From NCBI GenBank assembly GCA_023457435.1, contig JAEWLS010000036.1:1-64000 (forward strand): 64,000 nt of DNA, written 5' to 3'. Numbering within the stretch: the stretch's first letter is position 1; each line of letters begins with the position of its first letter. Below, one piece after another: positions 48,018 to 57,178 of this stretch. Origin of the DNA: Pseudomonadota bacterium. Lineage in GTDB: Bacteria; Pseudomonadota; Alphaproteobacteria; Rhizobiales; Rhizobiaceae. The notes under the pieces were generated by a model. That model worked only from the letters and a program-made list of their open reading frames with translations. It ran no database searches and had not been told where the DNA came from. Both the position numbers and the translations under genes were made by a program.

Positions 48018-48056
48018 TGAAAACGCCGCAAAGGGACGGGAATTGCGGCGTTTTCA
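48018..48056 (-). terminator. 14-bp inverted repeat downstream of the DUF1127 gene
   Basis: Perfect 14-bp arms TGAAAACGCCGCAA (48018-48031) and TTGCGGCGTTTTCA (48043-48056) enclose an 11-base loop. It lies 58 bases past the stop of the minus-strand DUF1127 gene and carries TTTTC/GAAAA at the stem ends, so it is a plausible bidirectional intrinsic terminator without a long external T-run. The rest of the 276-base gap between 47838 and 48113 shows nothing else I can identify. Confidence 0.65.
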
Positions 48057-48113
48057 GCCTTCGTTAACTTGATATGCGGCGCTGGCATGGCCTCCGTGCG
48101 ACACGCGCATTGC

Positions 48114-48296
48114 TCACATTGCGGCCGGGCGCAGCACTTCGTTCCGGCGCTCATCGGCCCCGGTTGCGACGCCGGGCCAACCGATGTCCTTCTGGATCTC
48201 GGACGGCAGTGCGCCGATCATCCGTTCGGTGTTACGGAAGACGCGGCGCCGTTCGAGGCGACCGACATACGAGACGATAATCGAGGTGATGTTCAT
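48114..48296 (-). CDS. DUF1127 small protein
   Basis: This 60-residue protein has an N-terminal amphipathic helix (IIVSYVGRLERRRVFRNTER) and the DUF1127 core LPSEIQKDIGWP. GGGAGAA lies about six bases before the ATG. DUF1127 proteins in alphaproteobacteria are stress-related small proteins that affect phosphate and carbon metabolism and RNA turnover in a few studied species. It is divergent from a LysR regulator, with a likely LysR operator in between. A second DUF1127 gene of the same length lies at 52905. Confidence 0.88.
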   Translation of the reverse strand: MNITSIIVSYVGRLERRRVFRNTERMIGALPSEIQKDIGWPGVATGADERRNEVLRPAAM

Positions 48297-48368
48297 CGGA
48301 CTTCTCCCTTCTTGGTGCGCCTTGCACCGTTGATGAGAGAAAGATGCGCCCCCACTTGCGTTCAATCA

Positions 48369-48393
48369 AACGAAATGAAATGATCGTTTCGTT
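48369..48393. promoter_or_regulatory. LysR-type operator (7-bp arms, 11-bp spacer)
   Basis: AACGAAA (48369-48375), an 11-base spacer, then TTTCGTT (48387-48393). This fits the T-N11-A half-site spacing of LysR-family binding boxes and lies 23 bases before the LysR start and 73 bases from the divergent DUF1127 start. It probably mediates autorepression and control of DUF1127. The palindrome is seen directly; the regulator assignment is inference from position. Confidence 0.65.
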
Positions 48394-48415
48394 GAATGTC
48401 TTTGATGGATGCTTG

Positions 48416-49318
48416 ATGACTGCTCCACTAAACCATCCGCTCCCGCTGCTCGAGCTCGACGTCCTCCGCACATTCGTCGCCATCGCTGAGACCGGGTCGT
48501 TCACAGCTGCGGCGAATGCCGTGTTCCGAACGCCATCGGCGGTGTCGATGCAAATCAAGAAGCTGGAGGAGACATTGCGTTGCCAGGTCTTCGCACGTGA
48601 TGCGCGCTCGGTGACGCTTACGCAGGATGGTGAGATGCTTCTCGGCTACGCGCGTCGCATGCTTGCTATCAATCGCGATGCCGTGTCGAAGTTCATAGTC
48701 CCGGATGTCGCCGGCGTCGTGCGCCTCGGTTCGCCCGACGACTACGGCGAACGCGTGCTGCCCAATGTGCTCAAGCGCTTCGCGCAGTCCCATCCGAATG
48801 TCGCGGTCGATGTGACGATCGATCAGTCCGCGAAGCTTCGCAAGCGCATGGCCGATCGCGAACTCGACATCACCCTGTTCACCGTTTGCCGCAACATGCC
48901 GTCGGATGCTGAAGTCCTGTTGACCGAGCCGATCGTCTGGGGCGGGGCCAAGGGCGGAAGTGCCTATCTGCGCAAGCCGCTGCCTGTCTCGATCTGGGAA
49001 GAGGGTTGCGCCTGGCGCGCCGATGCCGTCGAGTCGCTGGGCCGCGAGGGCGTCGAGTATCGCATTGCCTACATGAGCGCGCACACTGCCGGCCAGCGTT
49101 CGGCAATCCTGGCCGACCTCGCGGTTGCGCCATTGCCGAAGAGCTTTATCGGAAGTGACATCGTGGCGCTCGGCCCGGATCATGGATTGCCGGCGCTGTC
49201 GAACTACAACCTAGCCATGCTCGTCGCGCCCGACGCTTCGGCGCCGGTGCGCGCTGTGGCCGATCATATCAGGGTTACGATGGAGCAGTTTCGCGAGGGT
49301 GGACGAACCGCGGCATAG
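48416..49318 (+). CDS. LysR-family transcriptional regulator
   Basis: This 300-residue regulator has an N-terminal winged HTH (LDVLRTFVAIAETGSFTAAA, then TPSAVSMQIKKLEETL) and a C-terminal substrate-binding domain of the periplasmic-protein type. The ATG at 48416 is the natural family start; upstream in-frame codons run through the operator. It is divergent from the DUF1127 gene at 48114, the usual arrangement for a LysR target. It resembles LrhA-like members at the N-terminus. The inducer is unknown. Confidence 0.9.
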   Translation: MTAPLNHPLPLLELDVLRTFVAIAETGSFTAAANAVFRTPSAVSMQIKKLEETLRCQVFARDARSVTLTQDGEMLLGYARRMLAINRDAVSKFIVPDVAGVVRLGSPDDYGERVLPNVLKRFAQSHPNVAVDVTIDQSAKLRKRMADRELDITLFTVCRNMPSDAEVLLTEPIVWGGAKGGSAYLRKPLPVSIWEEGCAWRADAVESLGREGVEYRIAYMSAHTAGQRSAILADLAVAPLPKSFIGSDIVALGPDHGLPALSNYNLAMLVAPDASAPVRAVADHIRVTMEQFREGGRTAA

Positions 49319-49374
49319 GGGCGGAACGGAGTCGCCTCCAGCCGGTTTTCCTCGCGTATTGCGTGAGGGTTCCC

Positions 49375-51909
49375 ATGGTCGAGCGTATTGACGAGAAACT
49401 GCGCGAATATCGTGCCAAGCGCAATTTTTCGCGCACCGACGAACCGGATCATACACCCGTCAAGACGCAAGGCCGGCACCCGCTGACCTTCGTGGTGCAG
49501 AAGCATGACGCCACACGCCTTCACTACGACTTCCGGCTCGAATGGGACGGAGTGCTCAAGAGCTGGGCCGTGACCCGCGGTCCGAGCTACGACCCGGCCG
49601 AGAAGCGGCTCGCCGTACAGACCGAGGACCATCCTCTAGCTTACGGCACGTTCGAGGGCGTCATTCCCAAGGGCGAGTATGGCGGCGGGACCGTCATGCT
49701 GTGGGATCGCGGCACATGGGAGCCGGTCGGCGACTTCGAGGAGGGACTGAAGGAAGGCAAGCTCATCTTCAGGCTTTCCGGAGAGCGGCTCAATGGCGAG
49801 TGGACGCTGGTGCGCATGAAGCGCCGGACCGGCGAGAAGCGCGACAACTGGCTGATGATCAAGCATCGCGAGGAGGGAGTGACGTTTCCGCGCGGCGACG
49901 TGCTGAAGAAATTCGAGAAGAGCGTCTCGACCGACAGGACCATGGTGCAGATCGCCGCAAACGGCCGCACCCTCAGCAGTGCTGATCTGACCACCAAGAG
50001 ACCTCCCGATCCCGTTGCGAAGCGGAAGGTGACGGCTCGCAAGTCACCTACATGGGCAGCCCCGCTGCCCGCTTTTCGGGAGCCTCAGCTTGCCACCCTG
50101 GTAGAGAGCGTGCCTGAAGGCGAGGACTGGCTCGCGGAGGTCAAGTACGACGGCTATCGCGCCCTCATAGCCGTGGCTGGCGGCAAGGCGAAAATCTATA
50201 CAAGAAGCGGCCTCGATTGGACGCACAAGTTCCCGCAAGTCGCAGCCGCGGCGGCCAAGCTTGATACCGACGGCACGCTCATGGACGGCGAAATCGTCGC
50301 CTTTCATGAGACCGGCCGGACGGACTTCTCGTCGTTGCAGCAATCGATCAAAGCAGGCGGCGACATGTCGTGCTTCGTGTTCGACATGATCGAGGAGAAT
50401 GGCGAGGATATCAGCGAATTGCCGCTGATAGAGCGCAAGGCGCGCCTTGAAGCTCTGGTCGGCTCCGGCAAGGGCCCGATCATCTACTCGCAGCATGTCA
50501 TGGGAGCCGCCGCCGAGGTGTTCGACAAGGTGTGCCAGGCCAAGCACGAGGGAATTGTCGCGAAGCTAGCCTCCGAGCCGTATCGGTCGGGCCGAAACCG
50601 GGCCTGGCTGAAGGTCAAGTGCGGAAATCGCCAGGAGTTCGTGGTTGGCGGTTATACCGAGAGCGACAAGCCGGGTCGACCATTCGCCTCGCTCCTGCTT
50701 GGCGTCATGGAGAACGGGGGACTCGTCTACAAGGGTCGCGTCGGCGCCTTCGAAGGTGGAGCGACCATCGACGAACTAGCGCCTCTCCTTGAACGTCTCG
50801 AGACCGAGAAGTCGCCCTTTGCGGCGCTGCCGCGCGAAGCCCGCCGCAAGGCCCACTTCGTCCGCCCTGAACTGGTTGGCGAAGTGCAATTCACCGAGTT
50901 CACCGCCGATGGCGTCATCCGCCACGGCGTTTTCAAGGGTCTGCGCGAGGACAAGGAGGCCGGCGATGTCGTGGTCGAGACCGCCGGAGGTGCTGAGATG
51001 ACGGAGCATGAAATGCGCGACACGTTCGCCGGTGTGAAGTTGTCCAATCCGCAGAAGGTGTTGTTTCAAGAACAGGGTGTCACAAAGGCAGACCTCGCCG
51101 CGCACTACGAGCGCGTTGCCGATCGGATCCTGCCGCATGTGTCGAAGCGGCTGTTGAGCCTCGTCCGCTGTCCGGAAGGCCCGACGGGCCAGTGCTTCTT
51201 CCAGAAGCACGACCACAAAGGCTTTCGCGAGGAGCTGAAGAAGTTTCCCGTCGCGGAAAAGGACGGCGGCAAGGACGACTACCTCTATACCGACGAACTT
51301 GCCGGGCTCGTGGCCGGCGTTCAGATGGGGACCCTCGAATTCCATATATGGGGTTCGCACATCGACAGGCTCGAGCAACCTGACCGCCTCGTGTTCGATC
51401 TCGATCCGGACGAGGGCCTGAACTTCGAGGACGTCAAGGAAGCAGCTGTCGACCTGCGCGAGAGGCTTGCCAAGCTGGGACTGAAGACAGTTCCGATGGT
51501 CACTGGAGGAAAAGGGGTACACGTGATCGCCCCGCTGACGCGGCGGGCGGAATGGCCCCAGGTCAAGGCGTTCGCCCGCGGGTTCGCTCAGGCAATCTCC
51601 GCGGACCAGCCCGAACGTTACGTGTCGCAGGCGTCAAAAGCCAAACGAAAGGGGCGCATCTTTGTCGACTGGCTGCGCAACGAACGCGGCGCCACGGCCA
51701 TTTGCCCATATTCGACGCGCGCGCGCACAGGCGCGCCGGTCGCCACGCCGATTTCCTGGGAGGAACTGACAAAGCTGAAAGCCGCGAACCTCTTCCACAT
51801 CCAAGACATGGAAGCGCGCCTGTCCATTGCCGATCCGTGGCTCGATAGCTACGGCTGGAAACAGTCCATTACGAAGAAGATGCTGGATGCCGTGGACGCA
51901 GACGTCTAG
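49375..51909 (+). CDS. ligD: Multidomain ATP-dependent DNA ligase LigD
   Basis: LigD performs end processing, gap filling and ligation in bacterial non-homologous end joining with Ku. The 844-residue protein has all three domains: a 3'-phosphoesterase (about 35-160, with HDATRLHYDFRLEWDGVLKS), the ligase (adenylated Lys about 257 in KYDGYR) with an OB domain, and the C-terminal primase-polymerase (catalytic DLDPDE about 675-680). ATG 49375 has GAGGG five bases upstream. No ku gene is visible in the window. Its stop shares CTAG with the convergent hydrolase. Confidence 0.95.
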   Translation: MVERIDEKLREYRAKRNFSRTDEPDHTPVKTQGRHPLTFVVQKHDATRLHYDFRLEWDGVLKSWAVTRGPSYDPAEKRLAVQTEDHPLAYGTFEGVIPKGEYGGGTVMLWDRGTWEPVGDFEEGLKEGKLIFRLSGERLNGEWTLVRMKRRTGEKRDNWLMIKHREEGVTFPRGDVLKKFEKSVSTDRTMVQIAANGRTLSSADLTTKRPPDPVAKRKVTARKSPTWAAPLPAFREPQLATLVESVPEGEDWLAEVKYDGYRALIAVAGGKAKIYTRSGLDWTHKFPQVAAAAAKLDTDGTLMDGEIVAFHETGRTDFSSLQQSIKAGGDMSCFVFDMIEENGEDISELPLIERKARLEALVGSGKGPIIYSQHVMGAAAEVFDKVCQAKHEGIVAKLASEPYRSGRNRAWLKVKCGNRQEFVVGGYTESDKPGRPFASLLLGVMENGGLVYKGRVGAFEGGATIDELAPLLERLETEKSPFAALPREARRKAHFVRPELVGEVQFTEFTADGVIRHGVFKGLREDKEAGDVVVETAGGAEMTEHEMRDTFAGVKLSNPQKVLFQEQGVTKADLAAHYERVADRILPHVSKRLLSLVRCPEGPTGQCFFQKHDHKGFREELKKFPVAEKDGGKDDYLYTDELAGLVAGVQMGTLEFHIWGSHIDRLEQPDRLVFDLDPDEGLNFEDVKEAAVDLRERLAKLGLKTVPMVTGGKGVHVIAPLTRRAEWPQVKAFARGFAQAISADQPERYVSQASKAKRKGRIFVDWLRNERGATAICPYSTRARTGAPVATPISWEELTKLKAANLFHIQDMEARLSIADPWLDSYGWKQSITKKMLDAVDADV

Positions 51910-52835
51910 GCAGCCTGCGGTGAGGCCTGCGACAGCCAGTTGACGATTCGGTCGCGCGCTACGCGCGCTTCCGGCATGTTGATCAGCGGCCATACATGAA
52001 CCATGTCCGGCTCTATGACGAGTTCCACCTCGGCGCCAGCCTTGCGCGCGCGATCAGCAAAATCCACAGTTCCCGGAGTCAGCATGTCGCGCTGCCCGGT
52101 CAGTATCAAAGTGGGGGGCAGCGCGGTGAGGTCGCCTTTGATCGGGCTGACGCGCCAGTCGCTGCGGTCCAGCTTGCCGGCGTAGTGCCGTATGGCCTCC
52201 AGCCCGCCATCGATTGCAAGCCAAGGGTCGTCGCGCTCGTAGTCATAGCAGCGCGGGTCTTCGAGCGTCATGTCGAGTCCCGGCGAGATCAGCACCTGCC
52301 GCGACGGCCTCGGCAAACCTTCGGCTGAAGCCATCATATCGAGTACGACCGCCATGTTGCCGCCGGCGCTGTCTCCCATCAGAACGAGGCGGTCGGGCGG
52401 TGTCGTGCGCAAGGCGTCGCGCAGGACTGCCATTCCCATGGAGAAGATCGCTTCGAAATCATGCTCCGGCGCGAGAGGGTAGACCGGTACCATTATCCTG
52501 GCCGAGAGGCGCTCGGCCATCTCGCCGATCAGCCGCCAGTGGAACGGCGTGATTTCGAATACGAAGGCGCCGCCATGCAGGTAAATGATGTGGGGTCCGG
52601 TCGCGCCGCCATGCGGCTCAAGCTCGTAGACCGGCCGGCCGCCAATCGGGCGCTGGCTGATCGCGAAGCGGCGCGTTAGCGCGCGGGGAGGCCGGTGGCT
52701 TTCCTTCAGCCTGGCACGCGCGATCCAGCGGTTCATCGCCTCAGGCGATGAGAACGCCTTCTTGCGCGTGTGGCGAAGGACGACAGCGACAACACGACTT
52801 TTCAGGCTTGGCAAGGACTGCCCCCAACGCAGCAC
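51906..52835 (-). CDS. Alpha/beta hydrolase (HSL-type esterase)
   Basis: This 309-residue esterase of the hormone-sensitive lipase family shows the oxyanion-hole motif HGGAF, the nucleophile GDSAGG and late Asp and His in blocks such as LTGQRDMLTPG and DMVHVWPLI. GTG 52835 with GGGAGG seven bases upstream is preferred to an ATG at 52856. The substrate may be short acyl esters; no partner gene suggests more. Convergent with ligD, sharing CTAG. Confidence 0.87.
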   Translation of the reverse strand: MLRWGQSLPSLKSRVVAVVLRHTRKKAFSSPEAMNRWIARARLKESHRPPRALTRRFAISQRPIGGRPVYELEPHGGATGPHIIYLHGGAFVFEITPFHWRLIGEMAERLSARIMVPVYPLAPEHDFEAIFSMGMAVLRDALRTTPPDRLVLMGDSAGGNMAVVLDMMASAEGLPRPSRQVLISPGLDMTLEDPRCYDYERDDPWLAIDGGLEAIRHYAGKLDRSDWRVSPIKGDLTALPPTLILTGQRDMLTPGTVDFADRARKAGAEVELVIEPDMVHVWPLINMPEARVARDRIVNWLSQASPQAA

Positions 52836-52904
52836 CGGCGGACCTCCCGCCGACATGCAGGCGCCAACGCGCCTGCGTGCCAATTGGTTGCGCTGGGAAG
52901 CGCC

Positions 52905-53087
52905 TCAGTGTCCGACAAAGCCGATCGATGCACTACGATGCTGGCCGCGCTGGCGCGGCGCCCAGCGCCAGCCGATATCCTTCTGGATGCTCTCCGGAAG
53001 CGTCTCGAGCAGGATGCGCGTGCGGCGCTCGGTGCGCGCCTGCAGGTGGCTTTCGGCGAACCGCGCCAGTTCCGTGAAGATCGACAT
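52905..53087 (-). CDS. DUF1127 small protein
   Basis: This 60-residue paralogue of the protein encoded at 48114 has a helical N-terminus (IFTELARFAESHLQARTERR) and the core LPESIQKDIGWRW. GAGGGAA lies seven to nine bases before the ATG. It stands alone between the esterase and the corrinoid reactivator operon. Its promoter region, 53088-53225, also holds the last bases of the operon from the left and nothing else I can name. Confidence 0.86.
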   Translation of the reverse strand: MSIFTELARFAESHLQARTERRTRILLETLPESIQKDIGWRWAPRQRGQHRSASIGFVGH

Positions 53088-53225
53088 GTCTGAATTCCCT
53101 CGATGAGGACCGCCTGCGGTCTCGGATGCGAGGCAGATATGTGCCGATCGTTTCGACATCATGACGGCGGAGAGGCCAGGAACGCTCTTCCGGTTACGCC
53201 ACAGAAACATTTGTACGCAAACGAT

Positions 53226-55292
53226 TCAACCGCGCTCCCGGCGCGCTGCGCGTTCCTCACGCGAGCGCCTGCGCGGGGCTGCGCCGTCGCCCGCATCTCC
53301 TCCGCCAGATTTGCGCGCAGGTAGCGCAACCTGCTCGGCCAGCCTGGTGAAGGGGTCCACCTTGTTGGGCAGCGCCATCGCATTGACGAAGAGTTCCTGG
53401 AACCGCGGCTCCAGCGCCGTCTCGATCTTCTCGATGTCGCGAACCGTGGCCTCGATCTCACGGCGATGGCCACGATTGAGCAGCGCCATGCGCGCGCCGG
53501 CCCCGGCCGAATTGCCGACCGCTTTGACGTTGGCCAACTCGCAATCCGGGATCAGCCCGAGCACCATCGCGTATTTCGGGTCGATGAAAGAGCCGAACGC
53601 GCCGGCGAAGCGTATGGCGTCCACCTGTTCGAGGCCCAGCTTTTCCATCAGCAGCTTCGTACCGGCGTATAGGGCGGCCTTGGCGAGCTGGATCGCGCGA
53701 ATGTCATTCTGCGTGACGGCGATGCGCGGCTCGCCTTCCTTGAGGATATAAGAGAACGTTCGTCCGTTGGCGACCACGCGAGGCGAGCGGGTCGCGAGCG
53801 CCCCGTCGACGACGCCGTCCTCGCTGATGATGCCTGCGAGAAACATCTCGGCGACGACTTCGATGATGCCGGAGCCGCAAATGCCCGTGACACCGGTCGA
53901 TGCCACGCTCTCCGCAAAACCTTCCTCGTCCGACCACTTGTCAGAGCCGATAACCCGATAGCGCGGCTCGAGCGTGACCGGGTCGATGCGCACGCGCTCG
54001 ATTGCGCCAGGGGCGGCGCGCTGTCCGCCTGAGATCTCCGCGCCTTCGAAAGCGGGTCCTGTCGGAGACGAGGCCGCGACGAGGCGCTCTCGATTGCCAA
54101 GAACGATCTCGGCATTCGTTCCAACATCGACGATCAGCATCTTCTCGTCCTGCCGATGCGGACCCTCGGCAAGCGTCACGGCCGCGGCGTCGGCGCCGAC
54201 ATGGCCGGCGATGCAGGGAAGCATATAGAGGCGCGCACCGGGATTGAGGTTCAGCCCGAGGTCGTCGGCCTTCGCGCGGACCGCTCCGGAGACCGCGAGC
54301 GCGAAGGGCGCGCCGCCAAGCTCCGTCGGATCGATGCCCAGGAACAGGTGATGCATGATCGGATTGCCGACGAACACCGCGTCGAGAATGTCGGCCCGAT
54401 CGACATTCCCCTCGGCGCAAGCCTTGTCGATCAGACCAGAGATAGCCTCGCGCACAGCCAGGGTCATGGCCTCTCGGCCATCCGGATTCATCATCACGTA
54501 GGAGACCCGGCTCATCAGATCCTCACCGAAGCGGATCTGCGGGTTCGATGTGCCGGTTGAGGCGGCCACGCGGCCCGAAAGCAGCGACACGATATGCATG
54601 GCGATCGTCGTCGAGCCGATGTCGCAGGCGATGCCGTAGGCCTGGTTCTTGAGGTCTGGCCACAAAGCGATAATCGTCGCCCGGCCCGAATCCTCGTCAC
54701 GGTGAACGGCTGCAGTCACCTGCCAATTGCCCTTGCGCAGAATGCCTTGCACCTGGGGCAGCAGTCGAAAGTCGATATCGAGCTTGTCGTAGCCCCATTC
54801 TCGGGCAATTGCCGACTTCAGCCGGTCGAGGTCGCCGAGCGGCTTGTGCATGTCCGGCTCCTCGACCTCGACGAAGCAGAGCCGGACGGCTGTATCGCGC
54901 TCGATGACGCGATCGTCGGCTGCCTTGCGGACGACCTGGGCGTTGATAACCGTGTCCTGCGGGACGTCGATGACGAGATCGCCGAGGATTGTGGCAGAGC
55001 AGGACAGGCGGCGATGGTCGGGCAGACCGCGGACGCGCTCGTAGCGGTCCTCCTTCGGTCCTTTGGCGGAGATGTGGTCGTTAGACGATACTATGCCGTG
55101 CTTGGCGAAGCTGCCTTCCTGGACGACGATCTGGCAACGGCCGCAGGTCGCACGTCCGCCGCAGACGCTCTCGACGTAGACGCCGAGCCGGCGCGCGGCG
55201 TCGAGCACCGGCGTGCCGATCGGAAACCGCCCGCGCTTGCCGGACGGCATGAACAGGACGAGCGGGTCTTTGATGTCGGCGGGGGCGTTCAA
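53226..55292 (-). CDS. ASKHA-domain [2Fe-2S] corrinoid-activating protein (RACo/RamA-like)
   Basis: This 688-residue protein reduces inactive Co(II) corrinoid proteins to Co(I) using ATP. The N-terminal ferredoxin-like domain has four cysteines in the plant-type [2Fe-2S] pattern: Cys44, 50, 53 (ESVCGGRATCGRC) and Cys98 (LSCSA). The C-terminal part is an ASKHA ATPase with ACDIGSTTIAMH and LIVDVGTNAEIVLG. A basic tail (RRRSREERAARRERG) ends the protein. The start is TTG 55292 with AGAGG upstream. It is the last gene of the methyltransferase operon and its role is inferred from RACo/RamA relatives. Confidence 0.88.
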   Translation of the reverse strand: MNAPADIKDPLVLFMPSGKRGRFPIGTPVLDAARRLGVYVESVCGGRATCGRCQIVVQEGSFAKHGIVSSNDHISAKGPKEDRYERVRGLPDHRRLSCSATILGDLVIDVPQDTVINAQVVRKAADDRVIERDTAVRLCFVEVEEPDMHKPLGDLDRLKSAIAREWGYDKLDIDFRLLPQVQGILRKGNWQVTAAVHRDEDSGRATIIALWPDLKNQAYGIACDIGSTTIAMHIVSLLSGRVAASTGTSNPQIRFGEDLMSRVSYVMMNPDGREAMTLAVREAISGLIDKACAEGNVDRADILDAVFVGNPIMHHLFLGIDPTELGGAPFALAVSGAVRAKADDLGLNLNPGARLYMLPCIAGHVGADAAAVTLAEGPHRQDEKMLIVDVGTNAEIVLGNRERLVAASSPTGPAFEGAEISGGQRAAPGAIERVRIDPVTLEPRYRVIGSDKWSDEEGFAESVASTGVTGICGSGIIEVVAEMFLAGIISEDGVVDGALATRSPRVVANGRTFSYILKEGEPRIAVTQNDIRAIQLAKAALYAGTKLLMEKLGLEQVDAIRFAGAFGSFIDPKYAMVLGLIPDCELANVKAVGNSAGAGARMALLNRGHRREIEATVRDIEKIETALEPRFQELFVNAMALPNKVDPFTRLAEQVALPARKSGGGDAGDGAAPRRRSREERAARRERG

Positions 55293-55312
55293 GGTCGCCT
55301 CTATGTCAACGC

Positions 55313-56290
55313 TCAGCCGCGGGCTGCAAGTCTCGCTTCACGCCCGCCGCGGCGGCGGCCGCCATCGGCTGCGGCTGCTCCGGCGGATGGGGACACGACA
55401 GGAACCGGAGCGGGCGCGGCATGCTCGCCCGGCTTGTAGTCCTTGTAGGTCTTGATCCAGGTCATGCAGTCCCTGTCGGTGCCGGCGAGGACGTTGGCGC
55501 CGCGGACGGCTTCCATCTCCTGAGGACGGCAGGGGTTCATGATGGCCGACGTCATGCCGGCTCCGATGACCATCGGAATGAACGCGGCATTGATGCCGTG
55601 GCGATGCGGCAGGCCGAACGAGATGTTTGAGAGGCCGCACGTCGTGTTGACCTTGAGTTCCTCTCTCAGACGACGCAGCAGCGCGAACACCTGGCGCCCC
55701 GCGTCGCCCAGAGCGCCGATGGGCATCACCAGCGGGTCGACGACGACGTCCTCGGGCTTGATACCGTGGTCCATCGCGCGTTCGACGATCTTCTTCGCGA
55801 CGGCGAAACGCACGTCCGGGTCCATCGAAATGCCAGTCTCGTCGTTGGAGATCGCGACGACGGGGACGTCGTACTTCTTCACCAGCGGCAGGATGGCTTC
55901 GAGCTTTTCCTCTTCGCCGGTGACTGAGTTCACCAGCGGCCGGCCCTTGGCGATCCTGAGGCCGGCCTCGATGGCAGCGGTGACGGAGGAGTCGATCGAG
56001 AGAGGGAGGTCGACCAGGCCCTGGACGATCTCCAGGGTCTGGACGAGGAGGGCCGGCTCGGTGGCGTTCGGATCGACCGCCGTCACGCCGGCATTGACGT
56101 CGAGCATGGTCGCGCCGGCGGCTGCCTGCGCCAGCGCGTCCCTGATAACGGTCTCGAAATTCCCCGCGACCATCTCGGCGGCAAGCTTCTTGCGGCCGGT
56201 CGGATTGATGCGCTCGCCAATCACGCAAAACGGCTGATCGAAGCCGATGACGATCTCGCGGGTCGCGGATGCAACGATGGTGCGGGTCAT
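55313..56290 (-). CDS. Pterin-binding methyltransferase (methylcorrinoid:THF, MtgA-like)
   Basis: This 325-residue TIM-barrel protein of the dihydropteroate synthase-like family moves methyl between a corrinoid protein and tetrahydrofolate. It has CVIGERINPTGRKK, MLDVNAGVTAVD and NTTCGLSNISFGLP. Relatives include AcsE, the pterin-binding domain of MetH and MtgA of glycine betaine demethylation. A Gly/Arg-rich C-terminal tail of about 20 residues is unusual for this family. AGGAA precedes the ATG, and it is 27 bases after the MetF-like gene. Direction, methyl to folate, is inferred from the operon. Confidence 0.9.
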   Translation of the reverse strand: MTRTIVASATREIVIGFDQPFCVIGERINPTGRKKLAAEMVAGNFETVIRDALAQAAAGATMLDVNAGVTAVDPNATEPALLVQTLEIVQGLVDLPLSIDSSVTAAIEAGLRIAKGRPLVNSVTGEEEKLEAILPLVKKYDVPVVAISNDETGISMDPDVRFAVAKKIVERAMDHGIKPEDVVVDPLVMPIGALGDAGRQVFALLRRLREELKVNTTCGLSNISFGLPHRHGINAAFIPMVIGAGMTSAIMNPCRPQEMEAVRGANVLAGTDRDCMTWIKTYKDYKPGEHAAPAPVPVVSPSAGAAAADGGRRRGGREARLAARG

Positions 56291-56317
56291 TTCGAGGTTC
56301 CTGTGCCTAGCGGCGGA

Positions 56318-57178
56318 CTACTCCGCCGCGGCCGCTGTGTGTTTGGGGTTCATGTTCCAGCTTCCGCGCTCGATAAGCCAGCCGGCGGAGCCCTTCAGTC
56401 CGCCGAACGGGAAGACGTGGAGCTGGGCGATGGCGCTGTTCGGCGTGTTCGCGACGTGACGTTCGATCGGCTCGACGATCGGCTCCGGCGACTGGCTGCC
56501 GGCGAGGGCCGCGACGGAAAGAGCGTTGCGCTTGAGGAAGTTGATCGATTCGCCGACGCCGCACATCACCGCGTACTTGAGCAAGGTGGTGATCTTGGCC
56601 GGGCCGGAAACGCCGAGATGCACCGGCATGTCGATGCCGTGGCTGCGAAGCCCCTCGGCCCAGGCCACGAACTTCTCGGGGTTGAAGCCGAACTGGGTCA
56701 CGATGCGCATTTCCGCGCCGGTGCGCTCCGCGTAGGCCTTCTTCTCGATCAGGATCTTCTGGGCCACGGCCTCGGAAAAGTCCGGGCTGCCCTCCGGATG
56801 GCCGGCGACGCCGATCTTCTTGATGCCGTGCTTGTCGAGCAGGCCGGTGTTCAGCACGTCCATCGTGCCGGTGAATTCGCCGGCCGGTTTCTCGAGACCG
56901 CCGCCGATGACCAGGACGTTGCGAACGCCGGCCTCGCCGACCATGCGGCGCAGGCGCTCGTCGAGGTCCGCCTTGTTCGAGGCGCGGCGCGCGGCGATGT
57001 GAGGAACCGGCTCGTAGCCGAGCTCGCGCAGGCGTTTCGTCGCAGCGGTGTGGCTCTCGACGGTGTCGCCGATATCGGTGACGTAGACATGCGTGCCGGC
57101 CGGGAACAGCCCCGGCAGATCGGCTGATTCCGCGGCTTGCTTCGAGCTGGTCTCGATCGATGCTGCAAGCTTGTTCAT
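56318..57178 (-). CDS. Methylenetetrahydrofolate reductase family protein (MetF-like)
   Basis: MTHFR interconverts 5-methyl- and 5,10-methylene-tetrahydrofolate with FAD. The 286-residue protein has HVYVTDIGDT, GEAGVRNVLVIGGG, GVAGHPEGSP and TQFGFNPEKFVAWAEGL, matching the TIM-barrel MetF fold. In this operon it should oxidise methyl-folate from the pterin methyltransferase, the reverse of its biosynthetic direction. It overlaps the upstream small gene by four bases (ATGA). It is not the usual MetF next to metH. Confidence 0.86.
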   Translation of the reverse strand: MNKLAASIETSSKQAAESADLPGLFPAGTHVYVTDIGDTVESHTAATKRLRELGYEPVPHIAARRASNKADLDERLRRMVGEAGVRNVLVIGGGLEKPAGEFTGTMDVLNTGLLDKHGIKKIGVAGHPEGSPDFSEAVAQKILIEKKAYAERTGAEMRIVTQFGFNPEKFVAWAEGLRSHGIDMPVHLGVSGPAKITTLLKYAVMCGVGESINFLKRNALSVAALAGSQSPEPIVEPIERHVANTPNSAIAQLHVFPFGGLKGSAGWLIERGSWNMNPKHTAAAAE

